NCBI RefSeq assembly: GCF_002327085.1
Contig: NZ_CP023429.1
Span: forward strand, 1,922,001-1,986,000
Source: Neisseria weixii
GTDB lineage: Bacteria > Pseudomonadota > Gammaproteobacteria > Burkholderiales > Neisseriaceae
DNA length: 64,000 nt
Direction: 5' to 3'
Under the pieces are notes generated by a model, which searched no databases, was not told the DNA's origin, and saw only the letters and a list, made by a program, of their open reading frames with translations. A program made the translations under genes and the position numbers. The first letter of the stretch is position 1; each line of letters opens with the position of its first letter. Of this stretch, positions 19,799-27,927 are shown piece after piece.

Positions 19799-20887
19799 AT
19801 GGCATCAAAATATTCAGCTTTTATTAGCTATTCATCAGGAAATGCAGGAACTGTAAGTAATTTGGCGGGTCAAGCTATCTCTGTTAACACTAACCCAAAT
19901 AATTCAACTTCTGCACTAGTAGGAGCTACAGGAGCAACTTTAGGCCAGATAGGTAATATTCGAGAAGTAGTTACTGGATCCAGTATATCAAAATTTACCA
20001 AAGCAGGCGGAGCATTAGGAATGCTACAAGTTGGTATCAATGCTCATAATAATTATAAAGATACAGGGAGTGTAGGAGAAACTATTGGAAAAGTGACTGT
20101 AGGTGATATGTTAACAACTGGTGCGGCAGTAGCTGCCATGATTCCAGGTGGGCAATTAGTTGCGGTAGGACTAACTGTTGCAGGTTTAGGTTATACCATT
20201 TGGGAGAATAAAAATGGTGCGATAACATTAAAGGATATTATAAAAAGTCATCCTGATAATAATCGACAAGATGATTGGGGTAATCCTGAAAATCAAAAAA
20301 ATTGGTGCGACCCTAACGACTGGAAAGAGTGGCAGGATTCTGTCAACCGCGACGGCAAATACCACATTGTCGACCCGCTGGTTCTCGACCTTGACGGCGA
20401 CGGCATCGAAACCGTCGGCGCGCAAGGCTATGCGGGTGCATTGTTTGACCACGACAAAGACGGTATCCGCACATCAACGGGCTGGGTGGCTGCCGACGAC
20501 GGATTGCTGGTCATCGACCGCAATTCAGACGGCCTGATCAACAACGGCGGCGAACTTTTCGGCGACAGCACCGTATTGAAAGACGGCAGCAATGCCGCGC
20601 ACGGCTATGCCGCATTGGCCGAGTCCGATACCAATTCGGACGGCAAAGTCGATGCCCAAGATGCGGGTTTCGACAAACTCAAGGTATGGCGCGATTTGAA
20701 TCAGGACGGCGTATCTCAGGAAGGCGAACTGTTTGCCTTGGCCGAAGTTGGCGTTCAGTCCCTGAATGCCGGTTATCAAGACGTTAACCAGCGTTTGGGC
20801 AACGGCAACACTGTTGCCCAAAAAGGTTCATACACTACTGCCGGCGGCGAAACCCGCGAAATGGGCGATTTGCTGCTGGCGGCATAA
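19799..20887 (+). CDS. FrpC-like protein: variable N-terminus plus self-processing module, no RTX repeats
   Basis: The 362-residue product has two parts that differ in composition. Residues 1-180 are encoded by AT-rich DNA and are Gly/Ala/Ser-rich, with a hydrophobic hairpin near residues 108-135 (AAVAAMIPGGQLVAVGLTVA). From about residue 183 the DNA is GC-rich and encodes an FrpC-type self-processing module. That module has the scissile Asp192-Pro193 in [17 protein letters not shown] and Asp-rich calcium loops ([44 protein letters not shown]). The protein stops right after the module (GDLLLAA) and lacks the RTX repeats that follow it in the copy at 22968. It may be a truncated allele, a donor cassette or a free-standing effector. 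Confidence 0.8.
   Translation: MASKYSAFISYSSGNAGTVSNLAGQAISVNTNPNNSTSALVGATGATLGQIGNIREVVTGSSISKFTKAGGALGMLQVGINAHNNYKDTGSVGETIGKVTVGDMLTTGAAVAAMIPGGQLVAVGLTVAGLGYTIWENKNGAITLKDIIKSHPDNNRQDDWGNPENQKNWCDPNDWKEWQDSVNRDGKYHIVDPLVLDLDGDGIETVGAQGYAGALFDHDKDGIRTSTGWVAADDGLLVIDRNSDGLINNGGELFGDSTVLKDGSNAAHGYAALAESDTNSDGKVDAQDAGFDKLKVWRDLNQDGVSQEGELFALAEVGVQSLNAGYQDVNQRLGNGNTVAQKGSYTTAGGETREMGDLLLAA
20524..20535 (-). repeat. DUS inside the first self-processing module
   Basis: The complement of AGGCCGTCTGAA lies within the coding sequence and encodes part of the calcium loop NSDGL. The same DUS occurs at 23722-23733 in the second module. Confidence 0.85.
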
Positions 20888-20998
20888 TATATGCCATTTG
20901 ATATCTTAATATGCCGTTTGTTTTGATTGCGGTGGAGTAATTTAGGCTTGTATATTAAGATGAAAAAATTTGGAAGACTTGGTATTTGCTTTCAATTT

Positions 20999-21018
20999 GG
21001 GTTGCTCTAGATAGCTAG
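20999..21018. mobile_element. Possible degenerate IS1595-family end
   Basis: GGGTTGCTCTAGATAGCTAG resembles the terminal repeat of the IS at 11247 (GGGGCTGTACTAGATAACTAG). No matching second end or transposase lies nearby, so it may be a scar. The stretch 20888-21146 holds no gene that I can support. Confidence 0.35.
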
Positions 21019-21146
21019 GGTTATCTTAAATGGTTTTGAATAAGCCGTGTTATCTGAAATACCCCTTTAGTTTTTTGTGTTTATTATAAATATGCTGACT
21101 TCAAAATATGCTAACAAGCATATTTATCTTATCGTTAGGAACTTTT

Positions 21147-21248
21147 ATGGAAGAATTAGGTGCGAGATTAAAGTCATGGCAGAATCTTCTTTTTTCTTTA
21201 TCTGGGGTAATATTTATTATATTTTTAATATTAATTATTTATTTTTAA
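21147..21248 (+). CDS. Short membrane-segment ORF, possibly the start of the disrupted gene that follows
   Basis: A 33-codon ATG frame encodes MEELGARLKSWQNLLFSLSG followed by a hydrophobic stretch to LIIYF. It looks like the N-terminal helix of a membrane protein such as the one at 19261. The frame stops in a T/A-rich tract, and the next open frame starts at GTG 21265 in another frame. The two may have been one gene, but I cannot show it. Confidence 0.35.
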   Translation: MEELGARLKSWQNLLFSLSGVIFIIFLILIIYF

Positions 21249-21481
21249 TTTTAATATTTTTTTAGTGACTAAAAAAATAAAAAAAATTAATTTGGAAGAT
21301 GTACAAATTATAGCAGTAAAAGCTACAAATTCAGCTAAGTCAGGAGTAGCTATTTATAAAGAAAAAAGAAAGATTTTTACAGCCCTTTGTTTTGGAAGGT
21401 GATGATTTATGTGGTTCGGTTGGCTTTGCTGTAAAGATAGATGCTAAAAAAATCACTGGAGTTCAACAGAGTAAATCAACT

Positions 21482-21489
21482 TTTTTTAT
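21482..21489. repeat. Target site duplication, left copy (TTTTTTAT)
   Basis: Exact 8-bp match to 22204-22211 on the other side of the IS. Confidence 0.85.
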
Positions 21490-22203
21490 GGGGCTGACGT
21501 AGATTAGCTTTAAATACCACACCAAATCCGCAGTGTTTTCAGCTGTTCTTTTGGTGTACCAAAGTTAAAATGAAATTCGCATTCTTTCAAGAATAAAGGG
21601 AAAGATTTACGGTCAATTCCATTATATTTTCGTAGGACGCGCTTCGCCTGATTCCGGAAGTTTTCAATGCCGTTGATATGATTTTGGCGGTCTGCAAACA
21701 GCTGGGAATGATTGATGCGATGGTGGGTAAATTCGCTCACATCCAGCACATCATAGCTTTTATGGCAATCAGTATAAACAATACTGTCAGGCATGATTTT
21801 TCTTTTAATAACAGGCAGTAAAGTATCCTGTTTGGTATTTTTAACCACAACGGTATAGACCTTACCATTGCGTATTCAAAATACCGAAGACAGCCACTTT
21901 ACCGGCAGCACCGTGACCGCGCCTGCCTTTACGCTGCCCGCCAAAACAGCTTTCATCCGGCCCGACAGCACCATCAAAAACTTCGTCTGCCTGAAGCTCT
22001 AAATGGCAGGCAATGACTTGGCGGATTTTGCGGTAAAACAGCATAGCTGGATTGGGTTGAATATCGAGTACGTTGGCTGCTGCGCGTGCAGTAACTTCCA
22101 ATACAAAAAAGTGGAGGAGTTTTCGCTGGGTAGGCTTGCTTAGTTTGCAATGGGTTATCTTCATTTTTTGAGTGTAACCTAACTGCTAATCTACGTCAGC
22201 CCC
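21490..22203 (-). mobile_element. IS1016-like (IS1595 family) insertion sequence with a frameshifted transposase
   Basis: The 714-bp element has perfect 19-bp inverted repeats (GGGGCTGACGTAGATTAGC, 21490-21508 and 22185-22203) and an 8-bp target duplication. It is related to the element at 11247 but clearly diverged from it. It interrupts a small membrane protein gene. Confidence 0.92.
21510..22164 (-). pseudogene. IS1595-family transposase, frameshifted
   Basis: The N-terminal half (start at 22164-22162, MKITHCKLSKPTQRKLLHFF) runs through DESCFGGQRKGRRGHGAAG to KVAVFGIL and then stops. The C-terminal half (DTLLPVIKRKIMPDSIVYTD to the NHINGIENFRNQAKRVL motif) is in another frame. Comparison with the intact transposase at 11293 (GLLKRNGKVYTV) shows that one extra base, near 21875, breaks the frame. 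The inverted repeats are intact, so the element could be moved in trans. Confidence 0.85.
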
Positions 22204-22211
22204 TTTTTTAT
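22204..22211. repeat. Target site duplication, right copy (TTTTTTAT)
   Basis: Exact repeat of 21482-21489. Confidence 0.85.
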
Positions 22212-22384
22212 TAATGAAATATATTTTAAAGATGGAAAAATATATAAGAATTTGGAGGTGGAGCAAGCCAAAATACTAATGGAAATTGAACAGAAAAATA
22301 CAGTGAGATCATTTGTTGTTTTTTTAGGGGTGTCTTTTGTTTTTTTATTCTAGGATTTGTTCTTTTGTTATTTAGGAGAAAATT

Positions 22385-22605
22385 ATGTCTAAACAGGGTG
22401 TAACGTATTTATTATCCAATATTGGGGTAAGATTGGTACGGTAGATGGAATGATTGGTGCAAGCACAAGTCAAGGGAATACCACAGCAGCCGTTTCAGGT
22501 ACCGTAACGGCAATTGGCAGCGTAGCTTTAATGTTTCCTGGTTCTGTTGGGCAAGTGGGAACAGCTTTAATTGTAGGAGTTAATTTAGGGAAAACAGAAA
22601 GATAA
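22385..22605 (+). pseudogene. Orphan glycine-rich N-terminal module, frameshifted and lacking a self-processing module
   Basis: From ATG 22385 the frame gives MSKQGVTYLLSNIG and stops soon after. One more G in the G4 run at 22424-22427 continues it as GKIGTVDGMIGASTSQGNTT and then AAVSGTVTAIGSVALMFPGS, ending at 22605 (73 residues in all). The hydrophobic stretch around the MFPG turn resembles the AAMIPGGQ hairpin of the protein at 19799. No self-processing module follows. It looks like a truncated N-terminal cassette of the same family, placed behind its own small membrane protein gene. Confidence 0.5.
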
Positions 22606-22610
22606 AATTT

Positions 22611-22967
22611 ATGGTAAATCAAAAAAAATATTTTTGCTATCTATATTATTTATATGCAATATCATCTATATTATTCAATATGTTGAATTTTAAGAATAAT
22701 GTGGGAATTTCTGTAGTCTGTTCATATCTCATTTTGCTATCTTTATTCTTCTTTAGAAGAATAAAGATTGATACTTATGATAAAGATATGAATATTAGGA
22801 AATTTGAAACAGTATTAATTGCTTTGAATATATGTTTATTTTTAACATTAATTTTAGATATTGAAAATTATAAAATATTTATATTTCCTATTTTTATTCT
22901 TTCCATTCCATCTGTTTTCTTTATTTCATTAACAAAAAAAATCTTCTCAGTTCGAAAGGAATTTTAA
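22611..22967 (+). CDS. Small multi-helix membrane protein upstream of the RTX protein (possible immunity protein)
   Basis: The 118-residue product has about four hydrophobic helices: YLYYLYAISSILFNML, ISVVCSYLILLSLFFF, VLIALNICLFLTLIL and FIFPIFILSIPSVFFISL. Short charged loops separate them. It is very AT-rich. Its stop TAA is directly followed by the ATG of the RTX protein gene at 22968, which suggests translational coupling. It holds the same relative place as the membrane protein genes at 19261 and 21265 but does not resemble them in sequence. The function is not recognised; immunity is inference from position. Confidence 0.65.
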   Translation: MVNQKKYFCYLYYLYAISSILFNMLNFKNNVGISVVCSYLILLSLFFFRRIKIDTYDKDMNIRKFETVLIALNICLFLTLILDIENYKIFIFPIFILSIPSVFFISLTKKIFSVRKEF

Positions 22968-23721
22968 ATGAAAATTTTTAATATAGCAAAGCAATCAGCA
23001 CAAGCAATGACGCAAATTGGTGGTGGTGCAACTAATATGTATGGGGCTTTAACCAGCTTTGGAGAAGCGGTCAGCAAAGGGGATGCAGGAAGTATTTTAT
23101 CTACCGCATCAGGTGTTATTTCTACAGCAAATTCAATTGCAACTATTGCTGGAAATAATTCAAAAGGTTCCGATGCCATTGCACTTGGTGCTGCTGCTAC
23201 CAGTTTGACAATGAATATAAATAGGCTATCGAAACAAGTAGAAAAAAATGAACCAATAAAACTTACAGATGTTCAAAATGTAATTGGTGATGTTTTCAGT
23301 ATTGCGGGCGATACTGCATCATTAGTGGGTGGGAAAGCAGGTGAAGCTCTTGGTCTTGAGTTGAATGCTATTGGGCTTAGTATTAAAGCATACGGAGAAG
23401 CTACTTTAGGAAATCAAACAATGTCCCCTGATGATTTATTCAATGCTGATAATTGGAAAGGCTTTGGATGGGATTTGGCTGAACGATGGTCGCGTCAATT
23501 CTACGAACTATTCCCGATGAACTTAACCCGTGGAAAGACATCAACCGCGACGGCAAATACCACGTCTACGACCCGCTGGTTCTCGACCTTGACGGCGACG
23601 GCATCGAAACCATCGGCACGCAAGGTTATGCGGGTGCGTTGTTCGACCACGATAAAGACGGTATCCGCACATCAACGGGCTGGGCGGCCGCCGACGACGG
23701 TTTGCTGGTAATTGACCGCAA

Positions 23722-23733
23722 TTCAGACGGCCT
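23722..23733 (-). repeat. DUS inside the second self-processing module
   Basis: It has the same position and reading frame as the DUS at 20524 and encodes NSDGL of the calcium-binding loop. Confidence 0.85.
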
Positions 23734-24945
23734 GATCAACAACGGCGGCGAACTGTTCGGCGACAGCACCGTATTGAAAGACGGCAGCAACGCCGCACAC
23801 GGTTATGCCGCATTGGCCGAGTCCGATACCAATGTCAGACGGCAAAGTCGATGCCCAAGATGCGGATTTCGACAAACTCAAGGTATGGCGCGATTTGAAT
23901 CAGGACGGCGTATCTCAGGAAGGCGAACTGTTTACCCTTGCCGAACTCAATATCCAATCTCTTGATGCCGCCTATCAAGATGTCAACACCCGTTTGGGCA
24001 ACGGCAACACCCTCGCCCAAAAAGGTTCATACACTACTGCCGGCGGCGAAACCCGCGATATGGGCGACCTGCTGTTGGCCAACGATACTTTGCACAGCCG
24101 CTATGCCGGTTCGGTAAGAATGACCGAAGAACAAATGCGGGCGGCAAACCTGCAGGGCATCGGCCGCTTACGCGATTTGCGCGAAGCGGCGGCATTGTCG
24201 CCTGATTTGGCGGAAACGCTCAAGGCTTATTCGGATGCGGAAACCAAGGCGGAGCAACAGGCTTTGCTGAACAAACTGGTTCAGGAGTGGGCGAAAACCG
24301 ATCCGGATTATCACGTCGGCTTCACTTTCTCTACCGCCATGTTCCGCACCGCTAACGAAGGTGTGGCCCTTACGCCTACTCAAGCCGGTTTGGTTCTGGG
24401 TTATTCCATTCCGCAAGAATATTTGGACAAAATCCAGCACTACCGCCAAAAAGTCGCCACACTCGATGCGTTCTCCGGTGAAAAATCACACGTAATGTTC
24501 AGCATGAACGATACCGAAACCAAGCGCATTTTCTCGGTTATCGACAAGGCATACGATTCCCTTAATAAAAATGTCTACCGGGCACTGTTGTTCCAAACCC
24601 GTTTGCAGCCGTATTTGAACGAAATCGGCCTCGTCCTCGAAAATGACGAGTTCAAACTCGATTACAGCGGCGTATTGGCTAAATTCGGCGAAGTACACGC
24701 GGAAAATCCTGAAAAAGCGTTTGTGGATTTGGGGGAGTTTGTCGCTTATTCTCAGGATAACGGCAGCGTAGGGATTCAGCAGCTTTCATCACTGTTTGCG
24801 CAATATGTTCAGGCAGCAGTGGCGCAAGGTATGTTCGAACAATATGCGGAACAACTTGGCGGCACGGCCTTGACAAAGCTTGGGCATCAATTAGGTACTG
24901 ATGCCGATGAAACATTACGCGGCACAGATTTATCCAACTTCCTGT

Positions 24946-25090
24946 TGGGTGGTGAAGGCAATGATACGTTAGAAGGTAGAAATGGAGATGATATTCTCTC
25001 CGGTGGTAATGGTCATGACACCCTTAATGGCGGAACGGGCAACGACACCCTGACCGGCGGTGCGGGCAACGACAAACTGAACGGCGGCAG
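24946..25090 (+). repeat. RTX nonapeptide repeat block 1
   Basis: It encodes consecutive GGEGNDTLE, RNGDDILSG, GNGHDTLNG, GTGNDTLTG and GAGNDKLNG units, which bind Ca2+ as a beta-roll. They are protein-coding repeats. Confidence 0.9.
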
Positions 25091-25427
25091 CAGCGAAGCC
25101 GATACCTACGTCTTCGCCAAAGGCCACGGACAGGATGTGGTTTCCGACAGCGGCAGCAAAGCCGCACATACCGATACATTGGTGTTCACAGGCGCGAAGC
25201 TTTCCGATACTGCCTTTATCCGTAACGGCTATAACTTGATTGTCAAAGCCTACGGTTCGGAAGACCAAGTGACTCTCGACTACTTTTTCTATAACGGTGA
25301 CCGTCAGAATTTCAATTTTGTTTTCGATGACCAAACCGTTAAAGGTGCTGATGTTGCACTGACTGTAAACGGTACGGAGCAAAACGAAACCTTACAGGGG
25401 TGGAGCAATGCCGATACGGTTAACGGC

Positions 25428-25626
25428 GGTGCGGGCAATGACACCATTTACGGTTACGAAGGCAATGATGTTTTGAACGGTGCCGACGGCGACGACCGTC
25501 TCGAAGCCGATAAAGGCAATGACCGTCTGCTCGGAGAGAGCGGTAATGATACATTGGTCGGAGGCAGCGGCAGCGACATTCTCATGGGCGGTGAAGGCAA
25601 TGACAGATTGGAAGGCGGCAGCAACG
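25428..25626 (+). repeat. RTX nonapeptide repeat block 2
   Basis: It encodes GAGNDTIYG, YEGNDVLNG, ADGDDRLEA, KGNDRLLG, ESGNDTLVG, GSGSDILMG and GEGNDRLEG units. A GxADTYVFxKGHG segment follows each block. Confidence 0.9.
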
Positions 25627-25920
25627 AGGCCGACACATACGTCTTTACCAAAGGCCACGGTACTGATACCGTATCGGACTACGGCAGCAAAGACGAGCAT
25701 ATCGATACCTTGCTGTTTGATGGTGCTGAGTTTTCTGATGCGGTGTTCAGCCGTTTCGGTAATGATTTGGTGGTGAAGGCTTATGGAGAAGGTGATCAGG
25801 TTAATGTTCAAAACTTCTTTAGTAGCAGTCATTACCGTTATACCGAGTTTGCGTTTGAGGACAAAACTGTTTCGGCGAATGATGCAATGAATGCTGTTGC
25901 AGTTGTCTGATTAGGCTTTA

Positions 25921-25950
25921 AAGGCCGTCTGAAAATTTTCAGACGGCCTT
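25921..25950 (+). terminator. Inverted DUS pair terminator after the RTX gene
   Basis: AAGGCCGTCTGAAAA pairs with TTTTCAGACGGCCTT and is followed by TTT. Confidence 0.85.
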
Positions 25951-26144
25951 TTTGCTACACTTTATTTCACGGTGGAATGGGAGTAAGATAGTTTGCCTCT
26001 TTTATATTTATTTATAATTTATTGAAAATGAATTGTATATTGTGATATGAATTTATTATAAAAATATTTTTCAGTTACTTAAATCCATATACATTGTTAC
26101 TTGTTTATCATTTATTTCCCAACCCATCAGATAAGGAGTTACAT

Positions 26145-27206
26145 ATGAAAGCAGCACGTTTCTACGACAAAGGCGACATCCGCATTGAAGACATCCCCGA
26201 ACCTACCGTGGCACCGGGTACCGTCGGCATCAACGTGGCTTAGTGCGGCATTTGCGGTACGGATTTGCATGAGTTTATGGAAGGGCCGATTTTTATTCCG
26301 CCATGCGGCCATCCGCATCCGATTTCCGGCGAGGAAGCACCGGTCACCATGGGTCACGAGTTTTCCGGCGTGGTATACGCTGTAGGTGAAGGCGTGGACT
26401 ACATCGAAGTCGGCCAGCATGTGGTTGTCGAACCTTACATTATCCGTGATTATGTGGACACCGGCGAAGGCAGCAATTACCATTTGTCTAAAGATATGAA
26501 CTTCATCGGCTTAGGCGGCTGCGGTGGTTTGGCGGAAAAAATTGCCGTTAAGCACCGTTGGGTGCATCCGATTCCCAACGATATCCCATTAGATCAGGCC
26601 GCTTTGATTGAACCTTTATCTGTTGGTCACCATGCTTATGTGCGCAGTGGCGCAAAAGAAGGCAATGTTGCCTTGATAGGCGGCGCAGGCTCCATCGGTT
26701 TGTTGCTGGCGGCGATTTTGAAAGCCAAAGGTATTAAAGCCATCATCACCGAATTGAGCAAAGCCCGTAAAGACAAAGCCAAAGAAGCCGGTGTAGCTGA
26801 TTATATTCTCGACCCTTCCGAAGTCGATGTGACCGAAGAAGTGCTGAAACTGACCAACGGCGAAGGCGTGGATGTGGCATTTGAATGCACGAGCGTGAAT
26901 AAAGTATTGGATACTTTAGTGGCTTCTTGCAAGCCGACTGCCAAAGTGGTGATTGTATCGATTTGGAGCCAGCCGGCAACCATCAATGTGCACAGCGTAG
27001 TGATGAAAGAATTGGATGTACACGGCACCATCGCCTACTGCAACGACCATGCCGAAACCATCAAGCTGGTGGAAGAAGGCCAAATCAATCTCGAGCCGTT
27101 CATTACCCAGCGTATTAAATTGGACGAATTGATTTCCGAAGGCTTCGAGCGCCTGATTCACAACAATGAGTCTGCGGTAAAAATCATTGTGAACCCGAAT
27201 CTTTAA
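26145..27206 (+). pseudogene. Zn-dependent (R,R)-butanediol dehydrogenase-like protein with an in-frame TAG
   Basis: The family interconverts acetoin and 2,3-butanediol with NAD(H). ATG 26145, behind a good AAGGAG site, opens MKAARFYDKGDIRIEDIPEP. Codon 33 (26241-26243) is TAG just before CGICGTDLHEF. Relatives have Trp in VAWCGICGTD, so a single G-to-A change (TGG to TAG) explains the stop. Everything after is intact: GHEFSGVV, EPLSVGHHA, the Rossmann motif GGAGSIGLL near residue 180, and the stop at 27206 (353 codons in all). It may be a real null allele or a base error; an ATG at 26265 could express only a fragment without the catalytic Cys. Confidence 0.85.
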
Positions 27207-27226
27207 CCTATTGAATTGTTAAATAA

Positions 27227-27260
27227 AAGGCCGTCTGAAACTTAAATTTCAGACGGCCTT
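27227..27260. terminator. Inverted DUS pair between convergent genes
   Basis: AAGGCCGTCTGAAA and TTTCAGACGGCCTT flank a 6-base loop. It can terminate both the dehydrogenase (+) and gloA (-). Confidence 0.8.
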
Positions 27261-27276
27261 TCTTAATTGCCTTGAA

Positions 27277-27690
27277 TTACTTATCGTATTGTACCGAATC
27301 ATGGCCGGAATTTTTTTGGATGAACTCGATTTTGTAACCGTCGGGATCTTCCACAAACGCAATCACGGTGGTACCGTGTTTCATCGGACCGGCTTCGCGC
27401 ACGACTTTGCCGCCCTTTTGTTTCACCATTTCACAGGCTTGGTAAGCATCGTCCACCTCAATCGCAATATGGCCGAAGGCATCGCCCAAATTATAGTTTT
27501 CAGTATCCCAGTTATAGGTCAGCTCCAATACGGTATTTTCCGCTTCGTTACCGTAACCGACAAAAGCCAAAGAGAATTTACCGTCCGGATAATCGTGTTG
27601 GCGCAGAAGTTGCATGCCCAAAACGTTTTGATAGAAATCAAGTGATCTTTCCAGATTACCGACACGCAGCATAGTGTGGAGCATCCGCAT
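27277..27690 (-). CDS. gloA: Glyoxalase I (lactoylglutathione lyase)
   Basis: GloA turns the methylglyoxal-glutathione adduct into S-lactoylglutathione. The 137-residue product starts [20 protein letters not shown]. Metal ligands expected for the Ni2+-type enzyme are His5, Glu in [10 protein letters not shown] (near 56), His in [11 protein letters not shown] (near 74) and Glu in GYKIEFIQ (near 122). It is a single gene facing the dehydrogenase gene. Confidence 0.95.
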   Translation of the reverse strand: MRMLHTMLRVGNLERSLDFYQNVLGMQLLRQHDYPDGKFSLAFVGYGNEAENTVLELTYNWDTENYNLGDAFGHIAIEVDDAYQACEMVKQKGGKVVREAGPMKHGTTVIAFVEDPDGYKIEFIQKNSGHDSVQYDK

Positions 27691-27927
27691 GATGTGTTCC
27701 TTTTATTGGTTTTAAATTCTTATTTTAACACGACAATCTCTACGCTATCCACCTCCTTTTCCGCAGTCTAATTCCGCAGTCTAAAGTCTTTTTCGGACTA
27801 AGTATAGTTAAAATTAATATATTAAGAAAAAGAATTTTTTCATTGTCTTTCAGGCAAAAATTAGTTATAAAGTATTGGTTAAGATTCATTTACATAAGCT
27901 TGATTAACCAACTTAAAGGACGAAGAC

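Larger units (their letters stand above)
21265..22353 (+). pseudogene. Small membrane protein gene split by an IS insertion (possible immunity protein)
   Basis: Removing the IS (21490-22203) and one copy of its 8-bp duplication rejoins one frame. It encodes, among others, INLEDVQIIAVKATNSAKSG, a GDDLCGSVGFAVKIDAKKIT part, IYFKDGKIYKNLEVEQAKIL and a C-terminal hydrophobic segment. One surplus T near 21386 must also be removed. A further missing T near 22347 would extend the last helix to FILGFVLLLFRRKL and make the gene overlap the ATG at 22385. Layout and AT-richness match the membrane protein genes at 19261 and 22611. Function unknown. Confidence 0.55.
22968..25910 (+). pseudogene. FrpC-like self-processing RTX protein (two compensating frameshifts in this sequence)
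   Basis: The reconstructed protein has about 980 residues. An AT-rich, Gly/Ala-rich N-terminal module (about 1-180) contains a possible hairpin (FSIAGDTASLVGGKAGEALG). Next is a self-processing module nearly identical to that at 19799, with the scissile Asp-Pro in [15 protein letters not shown] (GAC at 23570). A roughly 280-residue GC-rich linker follows, then RTX nonapeptides in two blocks (about 24946-25090 and 25428-25626, GGxGNDxLxGG type). The C-terminus ends near AVAVV. A base seems missing in the C3 run at 23513-23515, and one is extra near 23834 (compare ACCAATTCGGACGG in the first copy). Such proteins use type I secretion, but no secretion genes lie here. A DUS-pair terminator follows. 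Confidence 0.82.

Noticed and set aside
24946-25626. Short tandem repeats resembling a repeat array
   Set aside because: They encode RTX nonapeptides in frame, lack constant repeats with unique spacers, and are not a CRISPR array.
26241-26243. Amber recoding in the butanediol dehydrogenase-like gene
   Set aside because: No pyrrolysine or suppressor signal is visible, and the position is an ordinary Trp in relatives.
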